Shown piece by piece: positions 59,951-64,000 of a stretch of 64,000 nucleotides of DNA. Position 1 is the first letter of the stretch. Every line of letters begins with the position of its first letter. The position numbers were made by a program, and so were the translations under genes. Source of the stretch: Frondihabitans sp. PAMC 28766 (GTDB lineage: Bacteria; Actinomycetota; Actinomycetes; Actinomycetales; Microbacteriaceae); NCBI RefSeq assembly GCF_001577365.1, contig NZ_CP014516.1:1-64000 (forward strand), given 5' to 3'. Below the pieces are notes generated by a model. It was not told the DNA's origin, did not search any database, and saw only the letters and a program-made list of their open reading frames with translations.

Positions 59951-60130
59951 TCAGGTTGTCTTGCCGGATTGCTTCGTCTTCAGGGAAGAGGACACGGCGG
60001 ATCCCGGCATTCCTCGTCGGTTCGCTTCTGTGGAGGTCAGGGCGGGCACGAGGACGATGGCTGCGAGGACCACCACGATCACCACAGCGACAGGAAGATA
60101 CGACATGACCGAAGATACGACCCAGGTCAT
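59951..60130 (-). CDS. Small single-TM protein, 59 aa
   Basis: ATG at 60130 (MTWVVSSVMSY) followed by a perfect hydrophobic helix (LPVAVVIVVVLAAIVLVPAL) and a polar tail ending SGKTT. The hydrophobic run is unlikely by chance in this composition. The ribosome site is weak. Function unknown. Confidence 0.4.
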   Translation of the reverse strand: MTWVVSSVMSYLPVAVVIVVVLAAIVLVPALTSTEANRRGMPGSAVSSSLKTKQSGKTT

Positions 60131-60275
60131 GGCCCGAAACAGGGCCGAACGTCCCGGCCAAGACCCGCCCGCCCGGTATTCCGGCTCACTGTTTGTTCTG
60201 AAAAACGCGGGGGCAGCCCCACCTGCTGAACTCTGACAACTGCCAGGTCACGCCAGGGGTTACCCCGATAGGTGG

Positions 60276-61100
60276 TTAGTGGGTGGGGTTCTTGGTGTCG
60301 GTGAGCTTTTCCAGCTCGGTGATCTTCTGCTTCAGCGTTCGAATCTCTCGAGTAGTCGCAGCCTCATCAGCGGCTTCGTCTTCGGTGATGTGGGTGCGGT
60401 CATCAGCGGATGATTCCCGGTCAATTTTTGAGTCCGCCCGGTCAAGGGCGGCAGCTCGCCGTTCCCCGTGACCGACATACGTCGCATCGACGCTGGTGAA
60501 CGCGTCACGATCCGCCGCTGAGGCGCGTTCGTCCGCGATGTCATCTCGCACGGTTGCCTCATCGTCTCGACGATCGGCGTCACCGAGGATCTTCCTCACC
60601 TTGTCGCTGAGTCGTCCGCGATCCAGGTCTTGGGCTTCCCGTTTTGTGAGTTTCCGCAGCTCCGACTCGACACCCTGATCGGTGCCATCCGGAGACTCAT
60701 CGGAAGTGCCCTCAGTTTTACCCGTCAACATCTGACTGGTAACGATGTCAGGTTTGGCCGACCCGGGGATCGGGGCGGCGTGGGGGTGCTTTTCGCGTTG
60801 CATGTCCTCAATGGTGCACTGCAACCGGCCAAGGCCAGTACGACGGTCATCGTTGTTCTGGGGCCAATCGACAATGCTGGCGAGCACGTGTGCGTCTGTC
60901 TCCATGGTGACGACCAACCGGCCAATTTCCTGACCAGCCTGACGGGCGAGGTCCCGCCACATATCGGGGCCCACCGGCAACTCCCCGATATCGCACCGGG
61001 CATGCCCAGTCGCGTCAAGAGACGCCCGGATCCTCGCCAGAGTGCCACTGGTGTTCAGCTTTTCGGCATCGCGCATTCGCTCACGATACGTTTCCCACAC
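60276..61100 (-). CDS. Charged coiled-coil protein, 274 aa
   Basis: GTG at 61100 (MWETYRERMRDAEKLNTSG); ATG 61076 is possible. The N-terminal third is alpha/beta (MWRDLARQAGQEIGRLVVTM, VLASIVDWPQNNDDRRTG); the rest is almost entirely Asp/Arg/Glu/Ala helix (KREAQDLDRGRLSDKVRKIL, ADERASAADRDAF, DRADSKIDRESSADDRTH, REIRTLKQKITELEKLTD), a long coiled coil. No family is recognised. It may be a scaffold or nucleic-acid-interacting protein. Confidence 0.6.
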   Translation of the reverse strand: MWETYRERMRDAEKLNTSGTLARIRASLDATGHARCDIGELPVGPDMWRDLARQAGQEIGRLVVTMETDAHVLASIVDWPQNNDDRRTGLGRLQCTIEDMQREKHPHAAPIPGSAKPDIVTSQMLTGKTEGTSDESPDGTDQGVESELRKLTKREAQDLDRGRLSDKVRKILGDADRRDDEATVRDDIADERASAADRDAFTSVDATYVGHGERRAAALDRADSKIDRESSADDRTHITEDEAADEAATTREIRTLKQKITELEKLTDTKNPTH

Positions 61101-61364
61101 CCGGGTCGCTCATACTTTCCCGCATCGAAACGTCAGTAGACCACGGCAGAGCTTTGTGAAGCCCACCAGAATTCGAGGTCGTGGCCCGAACGAGCACTGT
61201 ACCCACAGCAATGCACCTCGACCCTGTCGATTGTCGGCACGGCTGGGCCGGGACGCACGGTGTCGTGATCGCGGGATGGGGCGTCTGCATCCCGGTTCCG
61301 CCTTCAGAGTCACATGGGACCTTCTGCTCTGGCTGCGCTGACAATTGAGACTTATCCTGCAGGC

Positions 61365-61835
61365 ATGAATTCATCTTCGATCCCAGACGAGTCGGCGTCG
61401 CCGACAAGGAGTAGAGCGTCGATCGTCGTCGGCTTCGACGGTTCGAGCCAGGGGCTCGCGGCGGTCAGGCACGGCATCTATCTGGCACCGCTTCTCGGCA
61501 CGAATCTGCTCCTGGTGACCGCGTGGTCCTATCCACCGATGGTGTCGGCGACGGGATACGGTGCGTGGTCCCCGGAGGACGACGCTCGCGGGCTCCTGAG
61601 CCGCGCCCTGACAAGTTTATTCCCCTCGGGAGCACCTACATGGTTCCACTCGGCTGTGATCGAAGGACCCGCAACTCGAGTCCTCATCGAGGAAAGTCAG
61701 GGCGCCGCCATGCTCATCGTGGGTAGTCGCGGCCACGGCGGCTTCGCGGGACTGCTCCTGGGGTCAGTCAGCTCCACCGTGGCCGAGCACGCCGATTGCC
61801 CAGTTCTCGTCCTGCACGGCGAAAGCAGCCCCTGA
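61365..61835 (+). CDS. Universal stress protein, UspA family
   Basis: ATG at 61365 (MNSSSIPDESASPTRSRA) after GCAGG gives 156 aa. SIVVGFDGSSQGLAAVRHGI is the first strand and helix, and VGSRGHGGFAGLLLGSVSST is the ATP-binding G-x2-G-x9-G(S/T) motif. It ends DCPVLVLHGESSP as Usp proteins do. It probably binds ATP under stress or hypoxia. It is monocistronic. About 285 bp to its right (61836-62120) contain nothing I can support. Confidence 0.92.
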   Translation: MNSSSIPDESASPTRSRASIVVGFDGSSQGLAAVRHGIYLAPLLGTNLLLVTAWSYPPMVSATGYGAWSPEDDARGLLSRALTSLFPSGAPTWFHSAVIEGPATRVLIEESQGAAMLIVGSRGHGGFAGLLLGSVSSTVAEHADCPVLVLHGESSP

Positions 61836-62120
61836 GGTAAATTCCGCCTCGGCGTCACACAATCATGTTCACGCCGCATTGTCAGCTCTGCCAGTGTTCG
61901 CGGCTAGCGGCTACTCGCACGGCGGGCCCAGGCCGAAAGAAACTTGATAGGCCACAGGCCGGTCTCACAACCCTAGGGATTTGGGATGTCCCGCCCATTT
62001 GGAAAACGGCGGTGCGTTTTCCCTGATTTTGTGGGCCGCCCCGATTCTCGTATCTATGTGCCGGAAGGGTCTGCTTGCCGTGATGTCGTCAGGGTCGGTT
62101 GTGGGACGGTGGTGGTGGGG

Positions 62121-62279
62121 TTACTGGGTGTGGGTGAGGGCGGTGGTGGCGCCGGCGGAGAATGCGGCAGAGAGCGCTTCTCGGAGGTCGACGTCGGGCC
62201 GGTTTTTCAGCCACCGGGCAACGTACGCGTCACGTTCGGCCTGGAGGTACGCGAGTTGCAGTTGGGTGAGTTCCGCCAT
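62121..62279 (-). CDS. Small protein, 52 aa
   Basis: ATG at 62279 follows AGGAG. MAELTQLQLAYLQAERDAYV, ARWLKNRPDVDLREALSAAF, SAGATTALTHTQ is helical and well formed, with normal codon use. It is transcribed in the same direction as the two genes to its right (gaps of 37 bp or less between ORFs), so it is probably the last gene of a resolvase operon. Unknown function. Confidence 0.55.
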   Translation of the reverse strand: MAELTQLQLAYLQAERDAYVARWLKNRPDVDLREALSAAFSAGATTALTHTQ

Positions 62280-62316
62280 GCTCCTATCTTCTCGCGACCG
62301 CTCACGTCAGGGCCCT

Positions 62317-62697
62317 TCAGTGCTGGCCTTTCAGCTTTGACTGCTTCTGGTGGGTGCTGGAGGCGTTGGTGGGGGTGAGGTTGACGATGAGGGTGTGGCC
62401 GTCTCGGCTGAGGAAGAAACGGTCCGGCGTCACGTCGGCGTGTGCCCTCTTGGTCAGGAGCGCGATGGTGTCGGTCATGATGTCGCTGAGGGTGAGCGGG
62501 GTCGGTTCGGTGTATTCCAGGTGCAGGCTCCGGAGGGTTGTCCCGGTTGTCCCGGTTGTGTCGACGACGTCGACGTGGAGGGCCGAGACGGCGTCGACCC
62601 ACCGCGCGATGGTTGCTGCACCGGCGGTTTGTGCCCACTTCTTTCGCCTCCGTGCAGCCGGGCCGGAGCGGCGACTACTCATAGGCGGAATCGTCAT
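62317..62697 (-). CDS. Hypothetical protein, 126 aa
   Basis: ATG 62697 (MTIPPMSSRRSGPAARRRKK) or ATG 62682. The middle has ATIARWVDAVSALHVDVVDT, TGTTGTTLRSLHLEYTEPTP and DRFFLSRDGHTLIVNLTPTN. It overlaps the resolvase gene by 23 bp. No family is recognised. The basic N-terminus suggests binding to nucleic acid. Confidence 0.55.
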   Translation of the reverse strand: MTIPPMSSRRSGPAARRRKKWAQTAGAATIARWVDAVSALHVDVVDTTGTTGTTLRSLHLEYTEPTPLTLSDIMTDTIALLTKRAHADVTPDRFFLSRDGHTLIVNLTPTNASSTHQKQSKLKGQH

Positions 62698-63337
62698 CGC
62701 CGTGGGATGAGGATGCGCCCGGGTCGTGGGCTCCCGTTATCGGCGAGGTCGTGGACTCCGCTGGGGTGTGTGCTTGTTGGTGCCGGTAGAGGGTGGGCCG
62801 GCTCCAGCCGACCAGTGCCGCTGCCACTTCGGCGGTTTTCCCTTCGGCACGCGCCGTGGCGACGATCGCCAGTTTCTCCATCACGACCGCTGGGTCCACC
62901 CGGGGTCTGCCAAATTTCGTCCCGGCGTTTTGTGCGACGGCGACGCCAGCGCGGACGCGTTCGACGATCAGTTCCCGTTCGTATTCCGCGAGCGTGGCGA
63001 GCATGTTCAGCATCAGCCGGCCCGACGCGGTTGCTGGGTCGATCCCGTCGGAAATGGACCGCACCTGAATGCCCTGCTCGCGAAGACCTGCGACGGTGTT
63101 CAGGACGTCAAGGAGAGATCGGCCGAGGCGGTCGATGCGCCACACGACGATGGTGTCACCCTCGGTAGCGTGCTCGAGCAGCCTCGTCATCCCGGGTCGT
63201 TCCGCAGCGGTCTTCCGGCCCGACATGACGTCGGAGAAGATGTCCCGTTTCTGCACCCCTATAGAGAGGAGCGAATCGATTTGTAGTTGCGGGTCTTGAT
63301 TGTGGGTACTGACGCGGGTGTAGCCGAGAAGCCTCAT
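62675..63337 (-). CDS. Serine recombinase (resolvase/invertase)
   Basis: The 220-aa product starts MRLLGYTRVSTHNQDPQLQI with nucleophile Ser10, and has IVVWRIDRLGRSLLDVLNTV, LMLNMLATLAEYERELIVER V (the long E helix) and a C-terminal HTH (EVAAALVGWSRPTLYRHQQ), the full Tn3-resolvase layout, plus a Gly/Ser/Asp tail of about 25 residues. It may resolve plasmid multimers or cointegrates, or be left from a transposon. No Tn3 transposase is in the window. Confidence 0.93.
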   Translation of the reverse strand: MRLLGYTRVSTHNQDPQLQIDSLLSIGVQKRDIFSDVMSGRKTAAERPGMTRLLEHATEGDTIVVWRIDRLGRSLLDVLNTVAGLREQGIQVRSISDGIDPATASGRLMLNMLATLAEYERELIVERVRAGVAVAQNAGTKFGRPRVDPAVVMEKLAIVATARAEGKTAEVAAALVGWSRPTLYRHQQAHTPAESTTSPITGAHDPGASSSHGDDDSAYE

Positions 63338-63462
63338 GACCTCATCGTGTCTTGAATACCCCTAAGAGTCGCGCGAAACGCCGAAACGATGCGAGACAAC
63401 TTTCTAAGACGCTGGGCTATCCCGAAGGTTCAGTGAAGATGGCGGTTCTTCATGCCGCCAAT

Positions 63463-63500
63463 GAGACGTCTTGGAAAACTATAGGTTTACGAGGCGTCTC
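63463..63500. repeat. Inverted repeat upstream of the resolvase gene
   Basis: Arms GAGACGTCT (63463-63471) and AGGCGTCTC (63492-63500) match at 8 of 9 pairs with a 20-base spacer that is AT-rich (aaaactatagg). Located in the 200-bp gap upstream of the resolvase, it could be part of a res site or its operator. Confidence 0.4.
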
Positions 63501-63536
63501 TGCACCCGTCATTGCTGATTGGCGGCTAAGGACGCA

Positions 63537-64000
63537 TTAGTACCGGGGTTTGTTCCATGCCACGATCAGAGCGTTGTGCAGGAGAAATATCCTGCGGGCG
63601 TTAAATGCGACAGGTGTTGCCTTTCTGTAGACGAAGTCGGTACGGTCAACCTGGTTTTCGAAACGCGTACGAATCCCAATGGCCCCCGTCTCATACAGCT
63701 GACGTAACAACCGTTTGGTCTCAGGCTCGGAGACTTCGCCCTCGAGATCCTGTTGGATATCGTGCAAGGTAAATTCCGCTGACCGAACACCGTTGAGGGA
63801 TTCAAAGAAGGACTGAGTCTTTTGCTGCCGGCCGGTCTGGTCAGACAAGATTCCCGCCAGATTGTTCCTTACTTCTCCGACGAAGTACTGCTCGGAATAG
63901 TTGTGAACAGCAAGGACGGCGTCGGACTCGGTGACCGGCGTGGAGCCGGGATGGACCTCCTGCAAGTGACCCAGAAGGGCGATCAGATCTCGGGGCAGCA
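63537..64000 (-). CDS. C-terminal part of a probable P-loop ATPase; start beyond the right edge
   Basis: The frame is open to base 64000 and ends with TAG... at 63537. It begins LPRDLIALLGHLQEVHPGST, followed by AVLAVHNYSEQYFVGEVRNN and FTLHDIQQDLEGEVSEPETK, RLLRQLYETGAIGIRTRF, ending ALIVAWNKPRY. A PRDLI helix followed by an all-helical region with YSEQYxxEVxN is how Sll1717-type P-loop ATPases end, and the last part is winged-helix-like. The ATPase core would be outside the window, so the assignment is tentative. Confidence 0.45.
   Translation of the reverse strand, partial: LPRDLIALLGHLQEVHPGSTPVTESDAVLAVHNYSEQYFVGEVRNNLAGILSDQTGRQQKTQSFFESLNGVRSAEFTLHDIQQDLEGEVSEPETKRLLRQLYETGAIGIRTRFENQVDRTDFVYRKATPVAFNARRIFLLHNALIVAWNKPRY

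Noticed and set aside
61833..63780. A 13-bp identity (aggtaaattccgc) between 61833 and 63768
   Set aside because: Too short to be distinguished from chance and without matching flanks.
1..64000. CRISPR array or integrase-type attachment sites
   Set aside because: No regularly spaced identical repeats of 25-40 bp and no tyrosine integrase gene were found; the only site-specific recombinase is the serine resolvase at 62675.

Overview
The window is high-GC actinobacterial DNA. The gene families (an actinobacterial MobF relaxase, SCO6880-like and DUF4913 conjugation proteins, GAF-ANTAR regulators, a TetR/DHA2 pair) and the SD-led ATG/GTG/TTG starts fit an actinomycete, perhaps Micrococcales; the genus cannot be fixed from sequence alone. 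A relaxase, a full type IV secretion set, a primase-like replication initiator and a parAB pair in one stretch make this a large conjugative plasmid, or possibly an integrative element.

Layout. 1-5.4 kb: a truncated gene, an ISL3-family element with a perfect 8-bp target duplication but a frameshifted transposase, and small zinc-ribbon genes. 5.4-8.1 kb: HNH-like protein, secreted or membrane-anchored phospholipase-D-type nuclease, small membrane protein and a small HTH protein divergent from traA. 8.1-12.6 kb: candidate oriT region and the 1389-aa relaxase-helicase TraA. 12.8-15.1 kb: TetR/MFS drug-efflux pair with a clear palindromic operator. 15.5-27.5 kb: one minus-strand transfer operon (zinc-ribbon/P-loop protein, pilin-like protein, VirB8-like, VirB6/TrbL-like, SCO6880-like, VirB4-like ATPase, ParA-like ATPase, second VirB8-like protein, NlpC/P60-transglycosylase, SSB, coupling protein, DUF4913). 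27.6-31.6 kb: a compact regulatory cassette (XRE repressor, ImmA/IrrE-type protease, 7-TM protein, alpha/beta hydrolase in four overlapping genes) flanked by small winged-helix and RHH-like genes. 31.8-35.5 kb: replication initiator, a parS-like repeat, parA with an altered P-loop, parB-like RHH gene and a dif-like XerC/D site.

35.5-53.5 kb is an accessory zone built by insertion sequences: a frameshifted SWIM-family remnant, an intact IS3 element (TSD gtg), an IS30 element that truncates an older IS3 copy which had itself landed in a GAF-domain gene, an IstB remnant, two coupled GAF-ANTAR regulators, several small unknown genes, an APC permease / nitrilase-like amidase / ammonium-channel operon, a slipin remnant, and a DevS-like GAF histidine kinase broken precisely by an IS1380-family element (TSD tttat).

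53.5-59.1 kb is a five-gene operon centred on gadB (glutamate decarboxylase), gadC (antiporter) and glsA (glutaminase), with a VOC protein and an ArsP_1-type permease. Together with the permease/amidase/amt operon it suggests plasmid-borne glutamine/glutamate-dependent acid resistance and ammonia handling. 59-64 kb holds a degraded stretch, a coiled-coil protein, a universal stress protein, small ORFs, a serine resolvase and the 3-prime end of a probable ATPase gene that runs off the right edge.
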